In this document: piece after piece, positions 1 to 10,458 of the stretch | How positions within the stretch are numbered: the stretch's first letter is position 1 | How the letters are laid out: each line of letters begins with the position of its first letter | Assembly: GCA_035610835.1 (NCBI GenBank) | Contig: CM069457.1 | Location: 35,552,553 to 35,616,552, forward strand | Source: Ophiura sarsii | Taxonomy: Eukaryota; Echinodermata; Ophiuroidea; Amphilepidida; Ophiuridae | DNA length: 64,000 nt | Direction: 5' to 3' | Notes under the pieces: model-generated | The model's database searches: none | Seen by the model: only the letters and a program-made list of their open reading frames with translations | Told to the model about the DNA's origin: nothing | Made by a program: the position numbers and the translations under genes

Positions 1-463
1 AATATAATTGATGCTATATTTAGTAGATAGCAACGCTATAACAATATAATTGATGCTATATTTAGTAGATAGCAACGCTATAACAATATAATTGATGCTA
101 TCTCTAGTAAAAGGCAACTCTTATAACAATATAATTGATGCTATCTTTAGTAGAAAGCAACAGTTATAACAATATAATTGATGCTATCTTTCGTAAAAAG
201 CAACACTAATAACAATATAATTGATGCTATCTATAGCAACGCTATAACAATATAATTAATGCTATATTTAGTAAAAGGCAACTCTTATAACAATATAATT
301 AATGCTTGTAAAAAATAACGCTTATAACAATATAATTGATGCTATATTTAGTAGATAGCAACGCTATAACAATATAATTGATGCTATCTTTAGTAAAAAG
401 CAACACTTATAACAATATAATTGATGCTATCTTTAGTAAAAAGCAACACCTATAACAATATAA
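1..463. repeat. 43-bp minisatellite array, copy A
   Basis: About ten direct units of roughly 40-45 bp, each built around AACAATATAATTGATGCTAT, then TTTAGTA, a short AGATAGC/AAAAGC variant, then AACGCTTAT. The array begins at or before the window edge. A related array lies at 24515-25440. The last unit resumes at 1447, after an element inserted at 464-1446. Confidence 0.93.
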
Positions 464-1446
464 GGTCACATTTTTTTACCTCGGCACCCATTAAAGGTGG
501 TTTTGTTACATTCTAATCAATTTTTTGTACTTAGGCTATTGTATTTGTGTAACCCTCTACGCGATTGACTTGTGTTTGGACTTATTTTAACGGCAATTTA
601 ACCCCCTTAAATAATCTGAAGAGAGAAAAAAATCCATCACCTTTGATTAAATTATTACAGCTCGTTAAAGCATAATTAGTTAGGGTGGTTGAGGAAGTGG
701 AGGAGGAGGAAGTGGAGGAGGAGGAGGAGATAATTGTCTAATAATGGGTGAAAATGGACCGTTTTCCTGTAATAGAGCATTTTAATTCATAGTATTATGT
801 CAGTTTAGTTCTAAACGATGCAACAATGCTTTAAATCATTTACTTAAAGTGTCAATTAAGCTAATTAACTCATTTTCAAATCTGATTAACGAAGTAGGAT
901 GAACCATGTTCACATAGTCACAAATCCGTTTTTGTCAATGTTTCAAAATTTTCCTTGTAGGAAATTTGGAAAGAGTTATCAAGGCTTTGATTTTAATGTA
1001 AAAGCAATGAACTCTAATTTGTATTTGCATAATTTAGTTATCTTTTCCATTATCTAAAATTTCGTATTTTGACCACCCTGTATATATACTTTCTAATAAG
1101 CTGAAAAATGAATTTGTATATGGCTAGATGGGTAATTTACTCAATTACAGCAACAACATTTCTAGCCTTTGAATAGGTCCTGCATTTTTATACAAAGAAG
1201 AAAAAAAGTATCATTTTGTATACAATTTTAATTGTTAGACCCTGTATAATGTCAAGTTCACCCTGTATATTTGATTTTGAGTTACCATATTTTCAATCCT
1301 TATATCATAAGCTTTCCAAATATATATGATTTCATACACTTTAGATGTAAACATGTTGGTATATTCTACTGAAACTGCGAAAGGAGGTATATTTCATGAA
1401 ATAGACTCATGTAACACAAATGTAGCCCAGGTTAAAAAACACGACC
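464..1446. mobile_element. 983-bp TIR-like element in the minisatellite
   Basis: Absent from copy B, where the minisatellite reads straight through (ATATAAGTGATGC). The ends begin GGTC and finish GACC, with imperfect terminal inversions (GGTCACATTTTTTTACC against GGTCGTGTTTTTTAACC). The 4-bp target ATAA is duplicated at 460-463 and 1447-1450. No coding frame is visible; a GGAGGA-rich tract lies near 695-730. It is non-autonomous and the superfamily is not assigned. A 4-bp target occurs in Sola, Ginger and Chapaev, among others. Confidence 0.75.
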
Positions 1447-1450
1447 ATAA

Positions 1451-2005
1451 GTGATGCTATCTGTAGTAGATAACAACGTTATAACATGTACCGAAATTGC
1501 ACGCTGTTTTGTGTGGAAACGTAACAAGTGTTTCTGCGTGAGGTGACAGTTATACGGGACACAGCACTAAATAAACCGCCCGAGAGTCGAGATTTTGGGT
1601 CCTTATAGTAACCATTTTGGAATTTTGGAATTTCTCGAATGCTTCATTCGAATAAACAAATATTATAATTTCATAAAATCATCAAGAAGTGTTACGTCTT
1701 CCAATTCAATTTTACGATATGATCATTTAAACAGCGCCACCCCTATTTTCAGCCCGGACGCTTGCCTTCTGACCGCCTCCGAGCACGTGCGTTCATCCAC
1801 GTGATACATTTTCGGTACAATCGAAAATTAAAATGTTGCAATATTCTGAGCAAAGAGATTATCTTTCATTTTAATTATAAACTGCTACCCTCACATTAAA
1901 CTGATTCCCAAAGGACCCCAATTTATCACAAAATCGGTTTTTGTTTTTGTTGGGACTTACTTTCATTGTACAACACGAGGAGTGATTCAGTGCTGTGCGC
2001 CCTTG
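1451..2005. other. Duplicated non-coding block
   Basis: This block is nearly identical to 25395-25950. It contains an open frame (1595-1804) also present at 25560-25748, but the two frames are equally close in coding and non-coding positions and no family is recognised. I read it as duplicated non-coding DNA. Confidence 0.6.
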
Positions 2006-2451
2006 TAAGCACGTTGATATTGCATCGCAGCACGGCTGTTTGACTGTCCGATTTATAATTAAAATGATGGAATAAAAAAAGATTACATAGTGGCCCAGTT
2101 ATGGTTTGACCTGATTTAGGTAGCGCTAATGAATAAGAGTATACGGTGAAAATTTCAAGAAAATTGTTGGAGCCCTTTTAAATTATCGGCATTTTATACT
2201 TGATACATATTTCACATGTAACTCTATGGGAAATGTGGCCGATGAGGGCGCTATTATAGTAAATAATAATATTCAAAGCTCTATTTCTCAGAACTGGCAC
2301 CAACAAATGTTCTGAAATTTCTACTAAAGATGGCCAGTATATTCAGGTATTTGAATCAGTTAAAAACAGAACTGGGCAATAAACTGGGAATAAATCGGAC
2401 ACATTATGTGGGATCAAACAGCCGTGTAAGCACGTTGATATTGCATCGTAG
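2006..2451. mobile_element. 396-bp TIR element with 25-bp flanking duplication
   Basis: The insert is 2031-2426. It starts CACGGCTGTTTGA and ends TCAAACAGCCGTG, and GTCCGATTT recurs inverted a little further in. The flanks 2006-2030 and 2427-2451 are the same 25-bp sequence with one mismatch, beginning TAAGCACGTTGATATTGC. Copy B (near 25950-25975) has that sequence once and no insert, so the duplication was made by the insertion. A 25-bp target duplication is far longer than the 2-10 bp of ordinary cut-and-paste elements. No coding frame is seen. Confidence 0.8.
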
Positions 2452-3032
2452 AAGTACTAAAACCCATAAGTGTTCAATAACGTATTGAACGTATCATACA
2501 GGCAATACAGCTGGTCCAACCAGGTATATTTATCTTAATTAATTTGTCTCTATCTACACTCCTTTTCGAAAAGTGGCTAAATTCAATGGCTGCTTTCTGT
2601 AAAATCTGGTACTGGCGGAACGGTTCACAATTCGATATAGACTTCATATCAGAAATCTGTAGTAAGTTATAAACCGTTTTCCCATTACTTTTGAAATAAT
2701 GACGATTTCTTAGACAAAACTTGTAGGAAAAATTTGAAATGCGTTATGACATGTCAACATCTTCAAGTTCAACATCTTAAAATTAAAAGAATGTCGTATA
2801 ATGTTATAATTCAAAATATTCGAAATTGTGTAAAGAACGTTTGATATAAGGCAGCCATTTGGATTTAATCACTTTTGGAATAATATTTCATTCACACGCT
2901 ACCTGCACCGAGATACAGTTTTTTTTTATTGCACTACGTTTTGCGTATCACAGATCGGAATGTATTCATTATGTAAAGCAGCTGTAAGTACAATATACAT
3001 ACATGTATTTCGAAATTAGAGGGTTCATTGGC

Positions 3033-3057
3033 GGGGGGGGGGGGGGGGGGGGGGGGG
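3033..3057. repeat. Poly-G tract
   Basis: Run of 25 G, preceded by GAGGGTTCATTGGC. The homologous position in copy B (26538-26562) has a run of the same length. Confidence 0.95.
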
Positions 3058-3095
3058 CACATCTGACATCTATAGTCATAAGGTTATGCATATAT

Positions 3096-5362
3096 GGCCA
3101 TGCGTTTTGAACTGGGCCTGCAAAAAGGTGGAGTTGTGACATCGGCACATCAAAAATGACATTGTTTATTCAATTTCTTGTATAAAAATACCACCTACAT
3201 AGCTAAATTTGGTATCAAAATAAAGCTCTTATGCAGGGCAAGAAGATAAAAGTATTAGCATGTCTTAAAATGTTGTCATTTTTTGTTAATTAATGGCTAA
3301 TTAACCAACATCAGGGGTGGAGGAGAGTCTGGCGCAGGAGAGTCCGGCGCAGCAAATTTGGCATCTACAGTACAGTTCAGTGCAATTGAGTTAAATCATG
3401 TTTATGGAATGAAATTGTTGCATCTTAAAGTACATAAACTCTGGTAAATAAACTGATTTGAATAATTTAGATGTTTAATAATGGGTAATCACCTTAATTA
3501 ATAAAGAATTAATCAATAATTACAGACCCGCATTGAAGAACTACATGTGTATGACTGGATGGATATGTACCGACGCAGCGTCTTTTACCAGCACATACGG
3601 TTAGGCAAAGTGATCATGGTGTGGGATGCATGAGTGATTCTATTGAGGGGATAATGTGATCAATACAAAGTATGAACCTTTGTCTTTCAAACAATACACT
3701 TTTGGATTGTTAGATACCTTTGGTTATGTAACGTCATTAACATAAACACAATAGGTTTCAGACACTGACTGAAATCTGCCAATTATTTGGCTGGATATGT
3801 AATATGTTGAATATGGGTTGATTGATACATTTGCAGTGCAAGCATAAAACAGATAACACTTGGCACATAGTTAGAATACACACTTATCTCTGTTTGACAC
3901 TCTTTTTTTAGATCTGAATGCCTTAATACGAACAAGAAAGGACCATCTCAAATACGCTTTTATTTAGCAAAATCCACAATAATATACCTTAGAAAACAAC
4001 AAAGGATAAAGAACAATAGAGGGATTATAATTTAATAAATTGTTGTGGGATGTAAAGCAATAATAGTGGGGATTTCAAAAGGAGCTGTTCATAAAATTTC
4101 CTCAAACCATTGAAATTATATGACGATTACTTACACAATACATATCTAGTAGCTCTAAAGATAACAGTAATAAGAGAGGTTGTGGCAGCCATCATTGATT
4201 GATACATTCCTGTATATCTTCATTTTGACTATCACAATATGTTTACACATTGATTTAAACATTTTTCATTATTTCTGATTAGAATTTGAAGGCACAGTAA
4301 GCTTTTATCTGGTAAATTTCATGATTTTAGCCATTTTGGGCCCGTTTCAAAATTATCTGCCGTCTGCGCATGCGCATTTTTTCTGCAGGTTTCATGCGAA
4401 TAAGTTCAGATAATTAGTTAACTATCATATGGAATCTTCCAAACTGGTTAATTGCTTGAATTTTTCCTAAATTGTTTGATTTTCCGCCATATTAGTGATT
4501 CACTGACTGGGCATTTTTAAATAAAAATTAGCTATTTGAAATACTGATATTTGTATACCTTTTATTCAATTGCTTCTCCTTACTTTTTCCTCTTATACTA
4601 CACATTCCAAATTACACAGGGATTAAGGTTATTGTCTTTAGTATCATATTTATGCGGGAAAAAAACCGGGATTTACCTGCTTCTGATGTCATGTTATGCA
4701 ATCTTCTTACCACGTGTTTCATAAAAACAATTCAAATTTCCTGCCAAATAACTGATTTAGCAGTGTCCCAAGTGTACTTACTTTGAGACAGTGCTATGAC
4801 GTCATAGTTCACATTTAAAAATCCAAAAGTGTATTGTTTGAAAGACAAAGGTTCATACTTTGTATTGATCACATTATCCCCTCAATAGAATCACTCATGC
4901 ATCCCATACCATGATCACTTTCATCATTTATTGACTGCCCCTCGTATGTCAGATTTTTTTCCTCGCAAAATGACATTTTTTCCAGCCCGGTGCAAAATAC
5001 TGTAAACATTACCTAGATATAGAAAGTTATATATGCTTGGAAAGCTTTAACTGTCAGAAATTCAAATCTGCAATAATTAACCTTGTAGGGTATGCAGAAT
5101 TTTTTTCATATTTTTTTTTTCTCAGCAGATTTTTTTCATAAATTGTTGACCTTTTCAAATTCATACCCTTCTAGGGGTTCATCCTATGTTAATTTTAAGT
5201 GCATTTTTGAACTCCTAAGACAATTTTAATCAAGAAAATGTATACTTTTGTGGGGGTATTGCCTAGTATAGAAAAGTTATCGCCATTCAAATGAAAATAC
5301 ACGCGATATTCACCAATTTTAAGTTCGTCACACGAGACCGGCCCAACTTAAAACGCATGGCC
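3096..5362. mobile_element. 2,267-bp non-autonomous TIR transposon
   Basis: The termini begin GGCCATGCGTTTT and are inverted at the other end (ending AAAACGCATGGCC), with 21 of 25 terminal bases matching. ATAT is repeated at 3092-3095 and 5363-5366. Copy B (26590-26610) has the intact site GCATATATAATATAG. There is no ORF of note, so the element is non-autonomous. It contains a nested inverted repeat at 3608-4920. The 4-bp target resembles that of the element at 464-1446, but the ends differ. Confidence 0.88.
3608..4920. repeat. Nested element with ~100-bp inverted ends
   Basis: 3608-3708 (starting AAGTGATCATGG) is nearly the perfect reverse complement of 4818-4920 (ending CCATGATCACTT). The arms enclose about 1.1 kb of AT-rich DNA with no coding frame. 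This is probably a second element inserted in, or an internal palindrome of, the 3096-5362 transposon. No clear target duplication is visible. Confidence 0.8.
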
Positions 5363-5699
5363 ATATAATATAGTTATGCACCGCTATATGGTTACGACAA
5401 CAATTTCCCTCTAGCTTTGGACTTATATCAGGTCCTACAACTTTGTTTAAATATTAAGAGGGCGGTATTGAATCACTCTGCTGTCATCAGACGATAGCAG
5501 TCAACATTTTCAAAACAGTTTGTTTGATACTTGGAATCTTTCAATGAATATCGGCGATTACATGTCAAGCCAATATGAAATGGTAATTTGAGCAAACCAT
5601 GTCGATCATCACTTACTGCCGTAAAGTATGGTGAAATGAAATTTCTGAATCCATTTTCATTGAGTAGCCGCCTCTTTACTTCGTACGTATCTTGGTATT

Positions 5700-6366
5700 A
5701 TTTTAAGGAGGCGCTGGCCTAATAAGGAATAATACTACTAAACAAGCCAGCGAAAAGAAGGGTCTATTTCTCAACTTTCTGTTATCGATGGCCTGAAGAT
5801 AGAAGAGGTTCAAAGAATTTGAATATCTTTGATCACTCATCAACGCCAAAAGTGACAGTACCACTTAAATCAAACGCAGACTGGCAATAGCAAGATCAAC
5901 CACCCACAATATGCTCAGCATATAGAAGAGCAGGGGTTTGTACACAGATCCCAAGCTGTTTAAAGATTCCTAAAACAAACCGTCTTTGCTATTGCCACAT
6001 ATGGATGATAATCTTAGGAACCAATAAAGAATGGTAACAAATGAATTGATGCCTTTGAAATGCGGTTTACAGAAGACTCCTTAGATTATCCTGGCAAGAA
6101 AAGTGAACAAACAACTGGGTGCTGGAGAGAAATAATTACCCACTAGCCTGCGAGACACCATGCGGAACAGAAAGTTCAGCTATTTTGGTCATATCACGAG
6201 AAAGGAGAAGAGCATCAAAAATCAAATTATTCAAGGGACAATGGAAGGATGTAGAGGAAGAGGTCGCCCAGTAATAGCATGGACAGCTGACAAGGAAATG
6301 GGCGGGAGGAGCCGTGTGGATGGACTCACGTCACTTGAGGTTGAACTCGCGTACTTACTCGCGTAA
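5700..6366 (+). pseudogene. LINE reverse transcriptase C-terminal remnant
   Basis: Conceptual translation across frames gives a pattern typical of the C-terminal tail of animal endonuclease/reverse-transcriptase LINE proteins: IARSTTHNMLSIWKSKGL, FAIATYG, a segment around LGAGEK, then RKFSYFGHITRK and GRGRPVIAWTADKEMGG. It is broken by stops and indels, and only the last 68 codons (6160-6366) are open. The motifs fit the family whose tails read RRLRYFGHxxR followed by RGRP. A second copy at 27205-27850 belongs to the segmental duplication and is better preserved in places (KRTNNWVLE). Both are dead. Confidence 0.8.
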
Positions 6367-6392
6367 AGTGCGCGAGTTCAACCTCACCCCCA
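6337..6392. repeat. Short palindrome after the LINE remnant
   Basis: TGAGGTTGAACTCGCG is followed, after about 20 bases, by its reverse complement CGCGAGTTCAACCTCA. The same hairpin is at 27818-27868 in copy B. Confidence 0.8.
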
Positions 6393-6896
6393 AAACGGTG
6401 CAACGGTCATCCGTGGTGCGCACTACGTAATCTCGAACTTACGGCTCGGATTGGTTAGCGGTATTTTGTGAGTTTTCAAGAATGCGCGCGCAGCTAATCG
6501 AAACAGCGCCCGCGTATGTCGGACTGTGGCCAGGAGATTATGTGCCATAGATCCATAATTGCTTCATCCAATGCAAGATACAGAGAAGGTTTGCGAACTC
6601 TTGAGAAGGCCGCAGCTGTGCCTTAGGGCGCCATCTGACCAGAGACAGAATACGTTAATTGGTACATTTAACATGTTTAAGGGAGCACGTATGTCATTTG
6701 GTATTCTTTAAGGGGATAATGATATGACGAGATGTGTTGGAGGCTGCGCCCTCAATTAGGATAAAAACTGGGATTTGTAAAATATTTAAAAAAAATTGTA
6801 TTACATGTATGAACTTACACCTATAAGGATTAAGAAAAATCCCATTGTACAACAAAACGTCGAATTAAAAATGCTGATAGAGCCGTAACTAGCATT

Positions 6897-6935
<39 letters not shown>

Positions 6936-8003
6936 CATTTATAATGCGCCAGCTATCTAGACAACCTATTCCGAGGCGCAAACATCAAAACAAATAAAAA
7001 CAAACAGTTCAAAAATATATAAAAACAGTTACATAGAAGTAAATCAGTCAAATCATAAGCAATCTTAAACAGATGAGTTTTTAAAGTCTTTTTGAAACCA
7101 TCAAGAGAATCACAGATTCGAAGATCTGAAGTGAGTTCCACAGTTTAGGTAGGTGCACAGGCATAGAAGGCCCGGTCGCCATATGAAGTCTTCGCTCGGC
7201 ATCTGACACTACTCGTCTATTTGGGCCCTTCTCCAACAAATTGCTTCAGTCTGCCTCTAGTCGCACTTTTTCCATTTCTGCTCCTCACATCTGGAACACT
7301 CTCAATGTCACCATCAGGGAATCGAACTCTTTAGGTATTTTCAAGAAGGCTTTAAATCATTTATATCCAATCTAATTTGTCATTCTGCCATTGGTTTTCA
7401 GGTTTTTGTGTTACTGCTTTCACTGTATTTTACATTGTTTGCGCTGCGTTCTTGATGTAGTGGCGCTATACAAATGCATTTATGTTATATTATGTTATGT
7501 CCGAGGAACTGAGAGAAACTGTTTATCCGAAGATCTGAGGCGACGTGATGGAATGTGTGGATTGAGAAGATCGCTGATATAAGAAGGTGCCATGTCATGT
7601 AGGGCTTTCCAGGTGAGAAGAAGAAGTTTGAAATGGATGCGATACGGAATAGGTAACCAATGGAGACGCTGTAAAACAGGTGAAATGTGATCAGATTTTC
7701 TAGTCCTTGTGAGCATTCGTGCAGCAGCATTCTGAGCTCGTTGAAGTTTATTGAGTTGTCGTTCAGTGATCAAATATAATAAAGCATTACCATTGTCAAG
7801 ACGTTATGTGACTAAGGCGTGAACAAGTGTAGCAGCTGTATCATCATCAAGCACTTGGCGAATTTCATTTATGTTCCTTATTTGGAAATATGTAGATTTG
7901 CACACAGTTTTGATGTGGTTGTCCATTGACAGCGTGTTATCAACTACGGTATAATTCCTAGATTACGAGCACTAGTAGAAGCCTTAATGTTGGAGGAAGC
8001 GAT
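6897..8003 (-). pseudogene. Antisense CR1-like LINE 3' end, copy A
   Basis: On the minus strand this is the last ~190 codons of a CR1/L2-type reverse transcriptase, with LNKLQRAQNAAARML, LHWLPIPYRIHFK and AFYACAT-like segments. The 3' end reads GCGCCTCGGAATAGG, then GCGCATTATAAATGC, and finishes in (ATT)n at about 6897-6934. The 5' end is truncated at the duplication boundary. A 306-bp piece of another LINE in the opposite orientation is inserted at 7190-7495, and internal indels break the frame. The orthologous piece in copy B (28410-29201) is uninterrupted. Confidence 0.87.
7190..7495 (+). mobile_element. CR1-like LINE 3' fragment inserted in an antisense LINE
   Basis: It translates to LRSASDTTRLFGPFSNKLLQ, then SSRTFSISAPHIWNTLN and FKKALNHLYPI followed by a stop, which is the standard C-terminus of CR1-type ORF2. 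It ends in degenerate TTATG repeats, the short tandem tail expected of CR1-type 3' ends. Copy B reads straight through the site (CATATGAAGAATATGTCCGA). The same family is present on the minus strand at 19171-19529, with the same left junction. Confidence 0.85.
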
Positions 8004-8330
8004 TTGGTATTCTTTTAAGGGGAGTGATGAAATAGGGAAACGTACGTCATTTGGTATTCTTAGGGAACGCGCGTTATTTAATATTCTTTAAGGGAGCGCT
8101 GGAATACTGCACTGAACAGAGACACATACGTTATTTGGTATTCTTTTAAGGGGAGTGCTGAAATAGGGAAGCATACGTCATTTTGGAAGCCTTAATGTTG
8201 GAGGAAGCGATTTGGTATTCTTTTAAGGGGAGTGATGAAATAGGGAAACGTACGTCATTTGGTATTCTTTAAGGGAGGGCTGGAACAGGGAAACGTACGT
8301 TTTGGTATTCTTTAAACACGCAATCGCGGA
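7985..8330. repeat. Imperfect ~60-bp tandem repeats
   Basis: Repeated modules contain TTTGGTATTCTTTAAGGG, then GAAATAGGGAAACGTACGTC. The string starting TTAATGTTGGAGGAAGCG occurs at 7986 and again at 8192, so the array includes a ~206-bp higher-order duplication. Single modules also occur at 6690-6720 and 28150-28230 in the two duplication copies. Confidence 0.85.
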
Positions 8331-8720
8331 TACCCAATGAAAAATTCTAAATATCACATTCCGAGGTACTACAAAATTAAATAAGTCTAAAACCAATGGA
8401 GTTGGATAACCAACTCCAGTCAAGTGCCATTTCCTACACATTATGCACCTCAATTTTGAGGCGAAATGGTAGAAAAGGGATTGTCACAGGCAATATTTAT
8501 CAATAATATACACTGGCACTCAAAAGTATTACCGCACTCCATACCTGATATAAACATGCATTGTATCAAATAAAATATGCCATATATCCACCATAATACA
8601 TTTTGGGTGTGTTATTCATTCATTTGTAATCCATAAATTCATTTTTGTATCTTGTTTCATTCATGAAAACTGTCAGAATTGATCATTGATTACAAGAACT
8701 TGATCAACACACGTAAACAA
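8331..8720. other. Unassigned non-coding DNA
   Basis: AT-rich DNA between the tandem repeats and the foldback element. I see no coding, RNA or repeat signal beyond short A/T runs. Confidence 0.5.
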
Positions 8721-8725
8721 ACCAT

Positions 8726-9508
8726 AGTAGGAGCCCCAGAGCTCTAAATTCGGCTTTAAAATGGTTTGACCCCTGACCTCCGAACATACTCCAAAAGAAA
8801 TACTTTTAAGATAGATTCATATCTTGTCTACAAGAATAAATTGTCCTGCTTTTATGATTCTCTTGCGAAATATGTTACTGGCAATACCTGTATTCCCCTA
8901 TATATTCACATAGACAAAATGACATAAACAACTCGTGTTAGGGGTAGGGGTAGTATTATGGCCATAAAAAGTTGAAATAAATGTTAAAGTATGTATAACT
9001 ATACATCATATCTATGGGAAAGAACTGCTTCACAAGTTGAGATAGTTATTTATATTTATAATGTCAATATTTAGGGTAACATAGCTAAATAGAACATTGG
9101 AAAGAATCAGAAAAGGGTCAAAAATGCTTATTTTTCTAACTTTTTCAATTGTTTCATAACATTTTGGACCGATATCATTGACATAAAAATGGAAAAAGCT
9201 AATATAATGTGTCAATTAGTTCTTTCTTTAAATTCATAAACATGATTTTATGTGGTTTTTAAATTTCCTTTCAATGTTATGGTCAATATACTACTCAAAC
9301 CCTTACGAGAGATTCTATTACTTCATTTCTGCTATGTGAATACATGGGGAATATGATTATCGACATAGCAAAATGTCGCTAGAGAATCTTTAGAGCAGGA
9401 CTCTTTATTCTTGTAGATAAGATATGTATCTGTCATAAAAATGTAAATTTGAGAGTATGTTCGGAGGTCAGGGGTCAAATCCTAAATTTGAGGCCTGGGG
9501 CTCCTACT
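8726..9508. mobile_element. 783-bp foldback element with ~190-bp TIRs
   Basis: The left arm (8726-8920, starting AGTAGGAGCCCCAG) is the imperfect reverse complement of 9325-9508 (ending GGGGCTCCTACT). Shared inner landmarks are GACCCCTGACCTCCGAACAT and TCTACAAGAATAAA. The 5-bp target ACCAT is duplicated at 8721-8725 and 9509-9513. The central ~400 bp is AT-rich and non-coding. It is a non-autonomous DNA transposon of unassigned superfamily. Confidence 0.85.
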
Positions 9509-9826
9509 ACCATAGACATTTGCCTCATTAATTATTCATGAGCTCATTATCGCCGTGTTCTGGGTATGGGACAAAAAAGGGGAGGTTTTGAAACGGTAAT
9601 TAAAAGGCTATGAGAAACATTATGGATGTGCAGGTTTTTCAAATACCTTTAGGGGGTCTACAAATTCCTAGTAAATATCCCCGTGAACGTGAAAGAGACT
9701 CTCCAATAAGCCAGGTACCTTTTGAAAAACATGTTTTGATCAATGTGAGAAGTCTGGCGCTGTAAAAGAGAACCAGCCAAAATTGCCTGGGATTTGCACC
9801 CGGGTTTGCATTGCGCAAATAACAAA

Positions 9827-10317
9827 ATGCCGAAAACAAGAGAGCTATCTAGCTTCGTAAAGGGAAATTTGTGCTCTATCATCGGAAAATATCTCAAACC
9901 GAGAGATAGCACGGCATTTAGGAATAAATGAGTCCTCTGTTCGCTACAATTTAAAGAAACAACAAGAGTCTGGAAGTATGGAAAATCGGTGTAGAAGCGG
10001 ACGGCCAAAGGTGATGACAGAGGCAGCGGAGCGAAACCTAGTAACACGATGCAAGCGGTCACCGTTCAAACCCGCTACACATCTCCGCTGTGATATCCTT
10101 GAAGCTACCGGCACTGCCCCAAGCATTTCTACCGTCAAGCGGCGACTCGCGGATAATGATATCTCGGCATATCGTCCTAGATCAGTGCCACTGCTTCAGC
10201 CAAGACATATCAGAGCCAGGAAAGAGTTTGCAAAAGATTACCAGTCTTGGGATGAAGATGACTGGAAGAATATTCTCTGGTCAGATGAATCTAGATTTTG
10301 TCTTTTCCGCAGTTTTC
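9827..10317 (+). pseudogene. Tc1-type transposase, truncated and frameshifted
   Basis: An N-terminal frame opens at 9827 (MPKTRELSSFVKGN). After a +1 shift near 9895 it continues as EIARHLGINESSVRYNLKK, a helix-turn-helix, then RSGRPKVMTEAAERNL, the Tc1 GRPR-like hook and second helix-turn-helix. AYRPRSVPLLQPRHIRAR, FAKDYQSW and ILWSDESRFCLF follow; WSDES carries the first catalytic Asp of the DDE triad. Coding similarity stops at 10317 and a CR1-like LINE begins, so the second Asp and the third acidic residue are missing. It cannot encode an active transposase. Confidence 0.87.
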
Positions 10318-10458
10318 AGGTCATCACAAACAATCGAGCTTGTTATGATCGACACACCGTATCAGCTGATTGTAGCGTTCCGTGTCTAAGGCAACGGTAC
10401 CTCGTTGAAGTTCCTCTTATTCGAAGCGGCACCGGCAGATCTAACAAATTCCCAAAAT

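Larger units (their letters stand above)
1..8003 (+). repeat. Segmental duplication, copy A
   Basis: This stretch is collinear with 24515-29201 in the same orientation. Shared landmarks in order are the 43-bp minisatellite, the block at 1480-2900, a run of 25 G at 3033-3057, the block at 5367-5690, a LINE remnant (5715-6366), an (AAT)n tract and an antisense CR1-like fragment. Similarity is lost just after GGAGGAAGCGATTTG. Copy A is longer because of four insertions absent from copy B. Shared but point-diverged LINE debris shows that the duplication post-dates those insertions. Confidence 0.92.

Noticed and set aside
1595..1804. Open frame conserved in both duplication copies
   Set aside because: Its conservation is explained by the recent segmental duplication, and the 25560 copy carries an in-frame difference. 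No domain, no codon bias, and it lies in otherwise equally conserved non-coding DNA.
7391..7582. Cysteine-rich plus-strand frame
   Set aside because: It lies across the junction of two LINE fragments and is the wrong frame for both.
9658..10138. Minus-strand frames opposite the Tc1 transposase
   Set aside because: Shadow of the transposase reading frame, which has recognisable helix-turn-helix and DDE motifs on the plus strand.
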